DNA from: Pseudomonadales bacterium
Lineage (GTDB): Bacteria > Pseudomonadota > Gammaproteobacteria > Pseudomonadales > Pseudohongiellaceae
NCBI GenBank assembly: GCA_022821865.1
Contig: JAJECW010000140.1
Coordinates: forward strand, 1 to 58,131
Direction of reading: 5' to 3'
Length of the DNA stretch: 58,131 bases
The position numbers and the translations under genes are program-made. How positions within the stretch are numbered: the first letter of the stretch is position 1; every line of letters begins with the position of its first letter. Below, in pieces: positions 32,483 through 41,725 of this stretch. The notes beneath the pieces are model-generated. The model did no database searches and was not told the origin of the DNA. It saw only the letters and a program-made list of their open reading frames with translations.

Positions 32483-34066
32483 TCAGGCTCTCGCTTTCAC
32501 GTCGTAGGGGATTTGCTTGAATACGACTTTTTCCCGGTCCAGCGTTGATTCCGTAAGTCTGGTTTGCTCTCCATAGATCGTCAGAGGACCGTAAAACCCC
32601 GGAGATGTTCGAGCCAATTCCTCCCGGATCAAGCCAAGCGTGTGGCGGGTAAGCACGTTGCCACCGTTTGGTCTGCGGTCACCCAGGATACCGTTGTAGA
32701 GTAGGGCGTAAGCGCGCTCTTCGTGCATTCCGAGCAGCGCGGAGTCTCCGCTGTTAAGCGGGGTTCCGGTCTCGGAAAACCAGATATGGGCGGCGAGCAA
32801 GGAAAATCCTATTTCCGGCCTGATGCGCCCGTCGGCGGCGAACGCAGGCGGCCCAAGCCGATAAAAGCGGAAGCCTCCGCCGCCCTTCCAGTCAACCGAC
32901 TTCGAGATCCCGCCTTCTTCGCCTTCGACCACTTTATTCATGCGTTTCACGCAATGGGTGACAGCATGTTCGCCCATCTCAATTCCAATCCATCGGCGTC
33001 CCATCTTTTGCGCAACTGCTGAAGTCGTTCCTGAACCCAGAAAGGAGTCAAGAACAATATCTCCGGGACTTGTGGCTATGTGAAGTATGCGCTGAATTAG
33101 TGCTTCTGGTTTGGGTGTCTCAAAAGCTGCTTTTTCGCCAAATATCTTTTCTATTTCTGCGCTGGCGTGTTGGTTTAGTGCTAGACCGGTCCAAACACTT
33201 GGAGAACTCATACCTTGCTTAGCTTCATTCAGATAAAGTTTTCGCATTGGTGTTTTGGCTGTTCCTTTAACACCCCAATAAAGCCTACCCTCATCTTGAA
33301 GGCGTTGCATATCTTCTTGTTTGTGACGCCAACATGTGCCAGGTCGGGGGTATACATCTTCTCCAGTATGCGGATTTTTAACTGCAAAATAGAGGCTTTG
33401 AACAAATCGCCCTCCCTTGCCATTGGCTGTAGTATCAATCTTTCTAAACGCTCCCTTTGGATCAGGCCCATTTGGCTCTCTGAATATGGCGTACTGTGAG
33501 TTTGCTTTTTCTGTTCTGGGCATAAGGTTAAAACTCTTCTCGGCCAGCGTTTGTTTACTATCTCCTTCACGGCGACGAGCCCAAACCATGATATGCTCAT
33601 GCACCATTCCGATTTTTCGGTCATTTGGAGGTCCATCTCTTTTTTGCCACGCGATGTTGAGAATAAAATTCTGCCGTCCAAAAATTTCATCACCGATAAC
33701 TTTGAAGTAATGTGCCTCAAGATCGTCCAGTGATACCCAAATCGACCCATCCTCGGTAAGAAACTCCCGTAGCAATTCAAGCCGTGGCCACATCATGGTT
33801 AGCCACTGGCTATGTTCAAGATTGTCGTCGTAGTGTTCAAACGCCGATTTGGTGTTATAGGGAGGATCGATATAAATGCACTTCACTTGTCCTGCGTAGA
33901 ACGGCAGCAAGGCCTTGAGCGCTTCAAGATTATCGCCCTGAATCAGCATATTGCCCGAATCCGCCGCACCAACGGAAAACCTGGGGACTTCTTCAAGCAA
34001 ACGGTATGGGACTCGCTGTGTTGTAGCGATGTCTTCGTCTCGCGTCAACCAATTCAGAATTGGCAT
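32483..34066 (-). CDS. mod: Type III DNA methyltransferase, Mod subunit
   Basis: A 527-residue beta-class adenine methyltransferase: catalytic DPPY at 67-70 (CIYIDPPYNTK) precedes the SAM site DSFLGSGTT near residue 340. The stretch between, where beta-class enzymes carry the target-recognition domain, is markedly AT-richer (about 33050-33640) than the rest. The ATG at 34066 begins MPILNWLTRDED, and the frame upstream, which overlaps the M48 gene, was rejected. Mod methylates the host site and gives Res its sequence specificity. The recognition site is unknown. Confidence 0.93.
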   Translation of the reverse strand: MPILNWLTRDEDIATTQRVPYRLLEEVPRFSVGAADSGNMLIQGDNLEALKALLPFYAGQVKCIYIDPPYNTKSAFEHYDDNLEHSQWLTMMWPRLELLREFLTEDGSIWVSLDDLEAHYFKVIGDEIFGRQNFILNIAWQKRDGPPNDRKIGMVHEHIMVWARRREGDSKQTLAEKSFNLMPRTEKANSQYAIFREPNGPDPKGAFRKIDTTANGKGGRFVQSLYFAVKNPHTGEDVYPRPGTCWRHKQEDMQRLQDEGRLYWGVKGTAKTPMRKLYLNEAKQGMSSPSVWTGLALNQHASAEIEKIFGEKAAFETPKPEALIQRILHIATSPGDIVLDSFLGSGTTSAVAQKMGRRWIGIEMGEHAVTHCVKRMNKVVEGEEGGISKSVDWKGGGGFRFYRLGPPAFAADGRIRPEIGFSLLAAHIWFSETGTPLNSGDSALLGMHEERAYALLYNGILGDRRPNGGNVLTRHTLGLIREELARTSPGFYGPLTIYGEQTRLTESTLDREKVVFKQIPYDVKARA

Positions 34067-34097
34067 ATTCGATAACCGGAGCGGGTTTGGATTTCCT

Positions 34098-34907
34098 TCA
34101 TGGATGAATCCGCACTGGATAAGAGTTCGGGGGTTGGGCTGGGGGTTGGTTGCGGAGTCGCTCGGCCTGGGCGGCAAGACGGGCGGCGCGGTTTTCGGGA
34201 TTGGGGTGGGTGCTGAGGAACTGCAGCGCTCCCGGGCTCCCGCCTTCGGCGCGCATCTTGTTCCAGAGGGTGACTGCGGCGGCGGGTTCATATCCGGCCC
34301 TGTGCGCCAGTTCCATGCCGAGCTGGTCGGCCTCGTACTCGGCGCCGCGGCTGTTCGGCAGGCTCAGCGCTACCGTGGCCAGCATGTCCGCCGCGTTCGC
34401 CTTGTCGCGGTTGCCCGTCTCGATGCCGACCGCCGCGACGGCCAGACCCTGCACGATGGCGAGCGACATCTGCTCGGCGGAATGGTTGGCGACGGCATGG
34501 GCGATTTCATGGCCCATTACCTGCGCCAGTTCATCGTCGCTCAGATCGAGCTTGCTTACCAGACCGCTGTAAATCGCCATGCGACCGCCAGCCATGCACC
34601 AGGCATTGACCATTTCGGGGTCGTCGATCAGCGCCACGCTCCATTCCCAACCCGCTGTGTGCGGCCAGGTCCGCACCGCCGCGGCAACCAGACGACCGGT
34701 AATGCGGCCAGCCCGTTCGGAGAGCGCGGGATCGTGCAGCATCCTCCCGCTGCCGGTCAATTCCTCCAGGGTTTGCGCGTAAGCCAGCCGGGACTCATTG
34801 ATCGCCACATCCGGCGGCACCAGCATGAATTGCGTTCTGCCAGTGGGGCTCGTGGCGCAGGAAGCCAGGGTCAAGGCAAAAGGGATTGCGAGAATCAGGC
34901 GGCGCAT
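34098..34907 (-). CDS. M48-family metalloprotease lipoprotein
   Basis: A 269-residue protein with a lipobox LTLASC, so it is anchored in the envelope. The zinc site is HEIAHAVANH with the third ligand in AEYEADQLG. STHPNPENRAARL near the C-terminus is typical of the LoiP/YcaL group of periplasmic M48 proteases, which degrade misfolded outer-membrane proteins. Several ATGs are close together; the last (34907) has GAGG six bases upstream. The gene ends 31 bases before the mod start codon. Confidence 0.9.
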   Translation of the reverse strand: MRRLILAIPFALTLASCATSPTGRTQFMLVPPDVAINESRLAYAQTLEELTGSGRMLHDPALSERAGRITGRLVAAAVRTWPHTAGWEWSVALIDDPEMVNAWCMAGGRMAIYSGLVSKLDLSDDELAQVMGHEIAHAVANHSAEQMSLAIVQGLAVAAVGIETGNRDKANAADMLATVALSLPNSRGAEYEADQLGMELAHRAGYEPAAAVTLWNKMRAEGGSPGALQFLSTHPNPENRAARLAAQAERLRNQPPAQPPNSYPVRIHP

Positions 34908-35082
34908 GATCATCCTCATCAATTCGCAGGTACATGATGATTGTATGCCGAAACCGGGTTGTTATTCAGATTTCGTCGACGATTCCGCAATTCCGCCTGG
35001 TGGTGAAACTCTGGTTGACGCGATTGTGGCGCCCGCCGGTTCCCATGTGAATTGAAACGAAATCGACTACACTTGCCGCGCC

Positions 35083-36108
35083 ATGTCCAAAGCGGTGCTG
35101 TTGATCAATCTGGGGACGCCCGCGGAGCCCACTGCCGCCGGGCTTCGCGCTTTCTATCGGCATTTCTTTGCGGACCGTTTCGTTTTCGATATCAATCCGC
35201 TGGGCCTGTGGCTGTTGCGCAATCTGATCATCCTGCCGCTGCGGGCGCCGCGCACGGCGAAAGACTATGCCGGAATCTGGCTGGACGAAGGGTCGCCCCT
35301 GCAGGTGTATTCCGAGCGGGTGCGGGAGGGCGTGCAGGCTGGATTCGACGGGGCGGGCGCCGATGTTGCCGTGGGCATCGGCATGGCCTACAGCAGGCCC
35401 TTCATCGCCGAGACCATGGCCGAATTCGAAGCCCGGGGCTGCGACGAGATTGTGGTGTTTCCGTTGTATCCCCAGTACGCCCGCGCGACCACCGAATCCG
35501 CGGTGCAAGCCGTGCGCGCGGCGGCGGCAAGCTGGCGGCTTCAACCGAAGCTTCGATTCATTGATGATTTTTTTGCCGAGCCGGTGTTCATTGGCGTCTG
35601 GGCCGAAATCATCCGGGCCAATCTGGCAGGCGTAAACATCGATCATCTGGTTTTCAGCTACCACGGCCTGCCCGAGGCGCAGGTTCGCAAGGCCGACAGG
35701 AACCGCTGCTGCGATTTCGGCGCCTGCTGCGACCGGGTTGGCGAGGCCAATCGCTATTGTTACCGCGCCCAGTGCCTGGCGACTTCCCGGGCCATTGCCC
35801 AGGCGCTTGGCGAGGAAGCCGGACCCTGGACCTCAGCGTTTCAGTCGCGTTTTGGTCCTTCTGAATGGATCAAGCCCTATCTTGATGAGCATCTGCTGGA
35901 ACTGCTGGCCCAGGGCAGGAAACGCATTGCCGTGGCCACGCCGTCCTTTGTGACCGATTGTCTGGAAACCCTGCATGAAATCGGGCGCGAGTACCGTGAA
36001 CAATTCATTGATGCGGGTGGGGAGGAGTTGATCCTGGTGGCGAATCTGAATGATTCGCGGGGGTGGATCGATGCGGTTTATGAAATGGCTGCGGCGAAGT
36101 TGGGGTGA
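35083..36108 (+). CDS. hemH: Ferrochelatase
   Basis: A 341-residue enzyme that inserts iron into protoporphyrin IX, the last step of heme synthesis. The N-terminus KAVLLINLGTPAEPT, the active-site SYHGLPEAQ and the region VVFPLYPQYARAT are diagnostic. A cysteine group (CCDFGACC, then CYRAQC) in the middle recalls the Cys motifs of bacterial ferrochelatases that bind or relate to an iron-sulfur cluster; the exact ligands are not certain. It ends just before a large palindrome. Confidence 0.95.
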   Translation: MSKAVLLINLGTPAEPTAAGLRAFYRHFFADRFVFDINPLGLWLLRNLIILPLRAPRTAKDYAGIWLDEGSPLQVYSERVREGVQAGFDGAGADVAVGIGMAYSRPFIAETMAEFEARGCDEIVVFPLYPQYARATTESAVQAVRAAAASWRLQPKLRFIDDFFAEPVFIGVWAEIIRANLAGVNIDHLVFSYHGLPEAQVRKADRNRCCDFGACCDRVGEANRYCYRAQCLATSRAIAQALGEEAGPWTSAFQSRFGPSEWIKPYLDEHLLELLAQGRKRIAVATPSFVTDCLETLHEIGREYREQFIDAGGEELILVANLNDSRGWIDAVYEMAAAKLG

Positions 36109-36125
36109 CTGGGGGAGTTCAACTT

Positions 36126-36178
36126 CGCCAATGAGATCCTGCGACTTCGCGCAGCGAAGTCGCAGGATCTCATTGGCG
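36126..36178. repeat. Near-perfect 53-base palindrome after hemH
   Basis: The 25-base arms 36126-36150 and 36154-36178 are exact complements around GCA. The arms carry the family sequence AATGAGATCCTGCGACTTCG. It begins 18 bases after hemH stops, so it may act as a transcription stop as well as being a repeat-family member. Related copies lie at 10657, 17008 and 21675. Confidence 0.85.
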
Positions 36179-36311
36179 ATACTTTGGGTCTATACCTGCC
36201 ATCCGTGGCGAGCCCTTTACGATGCCGCCGACCCTCCCCGGTCCAGACAGTCCAGTCGCCGGGCATGGCTCAACCCTGCGCATAAAACTGCGCTTGCATA
36301 CCGGGCCTCTT

Positions 36312-37301
36312 TCAGGCCGCGATCGCCCGCTTCACCAGATTCCGCATCAACGGTATCTTGAAGCCGTTGTGGGCGAGCGCCCGTGCTCCCGCGGTGGCCA
36401 TGGGTGAGACGGCTTCGGCGGTGGTCATGCTCTTGCTCATGCCGCGCAGGGCATTTTCCACGTTGCGCAGACGCCGCGGCGTGGTCTGGACGGCGCCGCA
36501 GACGATGCTGGCCTCGCTGATGCTGTCGCCATTGAGCCGGAAAGCCGCTGCGATGCTCACCAGGGAGAAGTCCCAGACATTGCGGTCGGCGACTTTCTCG
36601 AAATGGAAACTCGCTCCGCGCCAATCGGAGGGCAGGCGAATCGCAGTGAGCACGTCGCCCGGGCGCAGCATCGTGGTGTTGAGGATATCCAGCGCCGGGC
36701 CGACGAAGAAGTCCTCGGCCGAAACTTCCCGCTCGCCCCCCGAGTTGCGAATCACCATGGAGGCATTGAGCGCCACCAGGGCCGGGGCGGTATCCGAAGC
36801 GCCCGCCGCGACGCAACGGCTGCCTTCAAACAGCGCATGTTCGCGATTCATGCCTTCGGGGGTGTCGGCGTAACACAGGTTGCCGCCGGCGCGATAGCAG
36901 GAAAGCCCCCGGCGGTAGTACCAGCAGCGCACATCCTGGGAGACATTGCCACCGATGGTGCCGATATTGCGGATCTGGGGGCTTGCCACAATCCCGCTGG
37001 CCTCGGCGAGCAGGGAGAATTGCCCGCGCACCAGCGGATTTTCCGCCACTTCGGTGAGCGTGGTCATGGCGCCGATTTCCAGGGTGTCGCCGTCCTGGCG
37101 GATTCCCCGGAGCGAGTCGATGCCGCTGAGATCGATCAGGGCATCGGTGGTCTTGGCGCGGTCCTTCAACCAACCATAGGTGTCCTGGCCTCCGCCCACC
37201 AGCCAGCCCCGGTCTCCGAGGCGGTCGGCGATCGCAAGCGCGTCTTCCAGCACGGCGGGCTGGTAGAGCTCCATATTGGGCATTACGTCATGTGAAGGCA
37301 T
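36312..37301 (-). CDS. Molybdenum hydroxylase FAD subunit (PaoB-like)
   Basis: A 329-residue FAD-binding subunit with WLVGGGQDT, SPQIRNIGTIGGNV and RPGDVLTAIRLP. An inserted loop with four cysteines (C126, C135, C143 and C163, in RCWYYRRGLSCYR, NLCYA and SRCVAAG) matches the extra [4Fe-4S] cluster known in PaoB and in 4-hydroxybenzoyl-CoA reductase. It is the last gene of a three-gene operon (2Fe-2S, molybdenum, FAD order), nine bases after the large subunit. Confidence 0.9.
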   Translation of the reverse strand: MPSHDVMPNMELYQPAVLEDALAIADRLGDRGWLVGGGQDTYGWLKDRAKTTDALIDLSGIDSLRGIRQDGDTLEIGAMTTLTEVAENPLVRGQFSLLAEASGIVASPQIRNIGTIGGNVSQDVRCWYYRRGLSCYRAGGNLCYADTPEGMNREHALFEGSRCVAAGASDTAPALVALNASMVIRNSGGEREVSAEDFFVGPALDILNTTMLRPGDVLTAIRLPSDWRGASFHFEKVADRNVWDFSLVSIAAAFRLNGDSISEASIVCGAVQTTPRRLRNVENALRGMSKSMTTAEAVSPMATAGARALAHNGFKIPLMRNLVKRAIAA

Positions 37302-37310
37302 GGTGAAACC

Positions 37311-39746
37311 TCAGAATGTGTTGGTTTTCAGGGATTGGGTGCTGTAGGAATTCCCCGCCAGGTGATTCACGATCATGTCCGTGGTGATCGGCGCGGAGTT
37401 GAACAGGTGCCCGTCCAGGGCGTCCGAAATGGCGGCGGCAAGCGCCGCGCAGGCTGCGCCCTGGGTGGGCTCGCCGATTCCGCGGCCGCCGGCGGGATTC
37501 TGCGGGTCGGGAATATTGACCGCGGCGGCACCGGTTTCCACTGGCACATCGAGAATGGTGGGCGGTTTGCTCTGGTACAGGCCCACATTGGCGGGCAGTC
37601 CGTTCTGGGGGTCATAGACGTGGCGTTCGAGCGCCGCCAGACCCACGCCCCAGACCGCGCCGCCGCGCATGGCGTTGTCGAAATTCTTCGGATGCACCAC
37701 GGTGCCGCAATCGGCCACCGCGGCGTAATCGAGAATGTCGTACTTGCCGGTATCCTTGTCGAGTTCAATCTCGATAAAGCCTACCACCACCCCCGGCGGC
37801 TGCCCGACGCCGGGAATATTGTCCCGGGCGACGCCGATCAGGCCGGTGCCGGCCAGACCCCGCACCGCGAGCTGGGTCAGGGGATTGATGTCTTCCGGAT
37901 ACTCCTGGCCGCTGAAACCGCCGCCAAGCGCCATGGCGCGCCGGGCGCATTCGGCGTAGCTGAGGCCGGTACCGGGGTCGTCAGCGCGAAAAACGCGCTC
38001 GCCGCCGATTTCGTAATCCTCCGCGCTGCCGCCGAGGTCGGCGGCGGCAATCCGCTTCATCTTGGCGATCATGTCTTCGCCGGCAACCCAGTTCGCCCGG
38101 CTGTGGGTGAACACGGTGTTGGAGCCGCCCTGGCCGGAACTGTGCGGCAGATGCCGGTCGCTGCGGCCGCGATGAATCTGGCAACGATCCCAGGGCATCT
38201 GCATGACTTCCGCCGCCACCCGGCAGGTGGCCGCATAGGAATAGGTGCCGAGATTGCCGACGCCGCTGTGGATATGCAGGATGCCGTCGCCGTCCATCCG
38301 CAGCAGGCCGTCATAGCCGCGGCCGCCGGCGCCGTGGTAGCCGATGCCGACGCCGAGACCCCGCACCTTGCTGCCATTGTTTCTGGGCTGCCCGGACCGT
38401 TCCCGCCAGTTGAACATGCGTTCGCCCTGGTCGATGGCTTCCCGCACGAAGGCGCTGGTAACCGGACCCTGGCTGCCGCCCTGGAAACCGTCGCTGGTGA
38501 GGGCATTGATCTTGCGGAACTCGACCCGGTCCACCCCAACGGCGTTGGCGGCCTTGTCGGTAATGGGGCCGAGAATGGCCGACATCTCGTTCTGTCCCGG
38601 GCCGCGCTGGGCGCCCCGGGGCGTGGTATTGGTGTACACCGAGATATGCCTGAATCGCATGGACTCGGGCTGGTACGCCACGGTGACATGCTGGGCGGAA
38701 GAGTTGCCGCTGCCGCCGCCGGTCATGCCGCCATCGTTGACGATGATCAGGTCCACGGCGGATACCTTGCCGTCCTCCTTCACCCCCAGCTTGATCCAGC
38801 CCTGCATGCCGGAACGCGCCGAGCCGATGTAGAACTCCTGCTCCCGGGTGATGCGCAACTGCACCGGACGATTCAACTGCCGCGAGAACTCGCCGGTGAT
38901 CGCCATGTAGGGGTAGGGGCCGATCTTCGAGCCGAAGCCGCCGCCGGTGGCCTCGTTGATGAAGACGAGGTCGGCGAGATCGATATTGAGCATCCGCGCG
39001 AGGCCCGCGTTGTTGGCGCTCTGGCTCTGGGAGGAGCCGTGGAAGTAACACTTGCCGTTTTCCCAATACGCCATGCAGGTGCGGGATTCCAGCGAATGGT
39101 GCGGATAGCCGATGGTGACGAAAGGCTCCTCCACGATGGCCGCCGCTTCCGCGAAACCGGCCTCGATATCGCCAAAGGACCACTCGTTGGTGAATTCGGC
39201 GCCCACGGGTTCGCGGCCTTCGCGCATGGCGTCGATGGCTTCCCGGGACCACTTGATGTCCTGGATTCGCGCGCCCACCACCGGCGTGCCGTCCGGGCCT
39301 TCTTCCCGTGTGCGCACCAGGGCGTTGCCTTCGGGATAGGCGGTGGCGCCGCCGGGCGAGAGGCTTTCCAGCGGGTCCACCACGAAAGGCCGGCGTTCAT
39401 ACTCGATCCGGATTCGCTCGATGGCGGTTTCCGCGATTTCCTCGCTGGTGGCGGCCACGGCGAGAATCGGCTGGCCCACATAGGTGATGTAATCCGACGC
39501 CAGCGCCGGATTGGCCGGCGGCGCCACGGGCGGCAGGTCCGCCGCGGTGAAGACGCCCACCACGCCGTCCATGCGCCGGGCTTCGCTGGCGTCGATATCG
39601 AGTACCCGGCCCGCGGGCAGGGGGCTGGTCAACAGCCTGGCGAAAACCATGCCTTCGGCGCGATAGTCTTCGGCGTACTTGATCTCGCCCGTTACCTTGC
39701 CGGGCACGTCGGGTGGAATGAAGTCGTATCCAATATGCATGCTCAT
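37311..39746 (-). CDS. Molybdenum hydroxylase catalytic subunit (PaoC-like)
   Basis: An 811-residue molybdopterin-binding subunit of the xanthine dehydrogenase/aldehyde oxidase family. It has GEIKYAEDYRAEGMVFARLL near the start, EATGGGFGSKIGPYPY, TPRGAQRGPGQNEM, GQGGSNTVFTHSR and the C-terminal GGRGIGEPTQGAACAALAAA, where the Glu of GEP is the catalytic base. Its start overlaps the small-subunit stop by four bases. The Tat signal on the small subunit suggests the complex is exported folded. Aromatic aldehydes are likely substrates by analogy only. Confidence 0.92.
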   Translation of the reverse strand: MSMHIGYDFIPPDVPGKVTGEIKYAEDYRAEGMVFARLLTSPLPAGRVLDIDASEARRMDGVVGVFTAADLPPVAPPANPALASDYITYVGQPILAVAATSEEIAETAIERIRIEYERRPFVVDPLESLSPGGATAYPEGNALVRTREEGPDGTPVVGARIQDIKWSREAIDAMREGREPVGAEFTNEWSFGDIEAGFAEAAAIVEEPFVTIGYPHHSLESRTCMAYWENGKCYFHGSSQSQSANNAGLARMLNIDLADLVFINEATGGGFGSKIGPYPYMAITGEFSRQLNRPVQLRITREQEFYIGSARSGMQGWIKLGVKEDGKVSAVDLIIVNDGGMTGGGSGNSSAQHVTVAYQPESMRFRHISVYTNTTPRGAQRGPGQNEMSAILGPITDKAANAVGVDRVEFRKINALTSDGFQGGSQGPVTSAFVREAIDQGERMFNWRERSGQPRNNGSKVRGLGVGIGYHGAGGRGYDGLLRMDGDGILHIHSGVGNLGTYSYAATCRVAAEVMQMPWDRCQIHRGRSDRHLPHSSGQGGSNTVFTHSRANWVAGEDMIAKMKRIAAADLGGSAEDYEIGGERVFRADDPGTGLSYAECARRAMALGGGFSGQEYPEDINPLTQLAVRGLAGTGLIGVARDNIPGVGQPPGVVVGFIEIELDKDTGKYDILDYAAVADCGTVVHPKNFDNAMRGGAVWGVGLAALERHVYDPQNGLPANVGLYQSKPPTILDVPVETGAAAVNIPDPQNPAGGRGIGEPTQGAACAALAAAISDALDGHLFNSAPITTDMIVNHLAGNSYSTQSLKTNTF

Positions 39747-40327
39747 GCCAGTTGCCCCGCGGCGCGCAAGACGCCGTTGATGTAATGTTCATAAGCGCCG
39801 CATCGGCACAGGTTGCCGGACAGGGCCATGCGCACCTGCTGCCGGTCGGGCGCCGGGTTGTTGTTCAACAGCGCCACCGCGGACATGACCTGCCCGGGTG
39901 TGCAGAAGCCGCATTGCGGCGAGTTTTCCGCAACGAATGCCTGCTGCACCGGGTGCAGGGTCCCATCGGCGGCCTTGACGCCTTCGATGGACACCACCGC
40001 CTGGCCCTTGACGTTGTGGGTCAGCACCGAGCAGGAGTAGTTGGGCACGCCATTGATGAGCACGGTACAGGCGCCGCACTCGCCCCGGTTGCAGCCGATC
40101 TTGGTGCCGGTCAGATTGAGCCGGTAGCGCAAGGTATGGGCCAGGGTTTCCTGGGGCAGCGCGTCCACGGTCCGGTCCTGGCCGTTGACGTTGAGGGTCA
40201 GCAGCCGCTCCGCGGCGGCAAGCCCGGACTGCGCCTGCGCGAGGTAGACTCCGGCGCCGGTCGTGGCGGCCGCGCCGGAGAAGATCACCCCCTTGATAAA
40301 ACGTCTGCGCGTCAGTTTTGCATTCAC
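39743..40327 (-). CDS. Molybdenum hydroxylase [2Fe-2S] subunit with Tat signal
   Basis: A 194-residue iron-sulfur subunit starting LTRRRFIKGVIFSGAA, a twin-arginine signal. Two [2Fe-2S] clusters are bound by CNRGECGACTVLINGVPNYSC (given as CNRGECGAC and NYSC) and by CGFCTPGQVM with CRCGAYEH. This is the PaoA-like subunit and the first gene of the operon. No PaoD-like maturation factor is next to it. Confidence 0.92.
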   Translation of the reverse strand: MNAKLTRRRFIKGVIFSGAAATTGAGVYLAQAQSGLAAAERLLTLNVNGQDRTVDALPQETLAHTLRYRLNLTGTKIGCNRGECGACTVLINGVPNYSCSVLTHNVKGQAVVSIEGVKAADGTLHPVQQAFVAENSPQCGFCTPGQVMSAVALLNNNPAPDRQQVRMALSGNLCRCGAYEHYINGVLRAAGQLA

Positions 40328-40489
40328 AGCTTGGCTCCGTTTCTTGTGTGGCGGGTCGTGTACAGCGGGAGCCCGGGCCCGCTCTTGGCGGCGAACCCGG
40401 ACGATGCCCCGAGGCTAGACCTTTCGCCAGGCAAATGCAACAACGCTGGACTGCGGGATGGGTGGGGAAGCGCGGAATGACGGTCGATC

Positions 40490-41725
40490 CTACTCGTACC
40501 TGAGCGCGTCGATTGGATCGAGGTTCGCCGCCTTGGCCGCCGGCAGGATGCCGAACAATACGCCGACGAAGCCGGAGAATCCGAGCGCCAGGGCGATGGC
40601 CCACAAGGGGATGCTGGCGGGAGGAAAGGAATCGATGCTGCTTGAGATGGCGGTACCGAGGCCGTAGCCGAGGGCGAGGCCGATGAGTCCGCCGAGCAGG
40701 GACAGCAGCATGGCTTCGATCAGGAACTGGGCGAGGATGTGGAGGCGCTTGGCGCCGATCGCCTTGCAGATGCCGATCTCCCGGGTGCGTTCGGTCACCG
40801 ACACGAGCATGATGTTCATGATGCCGATGCCGCCCACGAGCAGGGAAATCGAAACGATGCCGCCGATCACCAGGGTCACCATGCTGATGATCGTGTCGAA
40901 GGTTTCCATCAACTGTTCGGCGGTGTTGATCCTGAAGTCATCATCCTCGTCGGGTTCGAGGTCGTGGGCATTGCGCAGCAGCGCGGTCAACTGGCGGGTG
41001 ACGTCATCCACTTCCGCCTGTTCGCTGAGGCTCAACTGAATCTGGATGTCGATTTGCGACTGGTTGCCGGCAAGGCTGCGCATGGTGGAGTAGGGCACGA
41101 GAACGATATCGTCCTGGTCAAAGCCCATGACATCGCCCTTGGCTTCGAGCAGGCCGATGATCTTGAACCATTCGCCGCCGAGCTCGACGTATTCATTCAC
41201 CGGATTTTCCGGCAAGCCGAGGTCGTCGCGGACTTTCTCGCCGATTACCGTGACCCGGCGGCGGGTGAGATTGTCGCTTTCGGCGATGAAGCGACCGCTT
41301 TGCACCCAGGCCTGGGCGACGTCGCGATAGGCGTAGGTGGTTCCCATGATCTGGCTGAAGGTGGTCTGGGCCGCATAGCGCACCTGGCTGCTGCGGGAGG
41401 CGTACAGGATGGGCGTGATGGAGGCCACGCCCCCGGCGCGGCGCTCGATCAGTTCGAGGTCTTCCGGGGTCAGCCTCGCGCGGACGCCGCGCATGGCTTC
41501 GGAAATCGGTGTGTAGGACTGGATCGTCAGGCTGTTGGAGCCCAGCGAGGAAAAGCTCTCGCCGATGAAGGCGCTCATGCCCTGGGTCAGGGAAATCACG
41601 GCGATCACACTGGCGACGCCGATCACGATGCCGAGTGTGGTGAGAAAACTGCGCAGGCCGTGGGCGAGAATCGAAATCAGCGCCGAACGGGTGCTTTCCA
41701 GAATCACGTAAAACATGGGCGTCAA
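40490..41725 (-). CDS. MacB-like ABC transporter permease
   Basis: A 411-residue membrane protein with the FtsX/MacB layout: one N-terminal helix (FLTTLGIVIGVASVIAVISL), a large periplasmic domain, then three helices (ISLLVGGIGIMNIMLVSVTERTREIG region, given as VGGIGIMNIMLVSV and TERTREIG). It ends NLDPIDALRYE, the usual family ending. The ATPase is a separate protein here. The start overlaps the ATPase stop by four bases. It probably drives export through the adaptor encoded upstream. Confidence 0.92.
   Translation of the reverse strand: MTPMFYVILESTRSALISILAHGLRSFLTTLGIVIGVASVIAVISLTQGMSAFIGESFSSLGSNSLTIQSYTPISEAMRGVRARLTPEDLELIERRAGGVASITPILYASRSSQVRYAAQTTFSQIMGTTYAYRDVAQAWVQSGRFIAESDNLTRRRVTVIGEKVRDDLGLPENPVNEYVELGGEWFKIIGLLEAKGDVMGFDQDDIVLVPYSTMRSLAGNQSQIDIQIQLSLSEQAEVDDVTRQLTALLRNAHDLEPDEDDDFRINTAEQLMETFDTIISMVTLVIGGIVSISLLVGGIGIMNIMLVSVTERTREIGICKAIGAKRLHILAQFLIEAMLLSLLGGLIGLALGYGLGTAISSSIDSFPPASIPLWAIALALGFSGFVGVLFGILPAAKAANLDPIDALRYE

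Noticed and set aside
37335..39785. 816-codon open frame on the plus strand
   Set aside because: It is exactly antisense to the clear molybdenum hydroxylase subunit. Its composition (runs of Ala, Gly, His, Arg) is that of a high-GC shadow frame.
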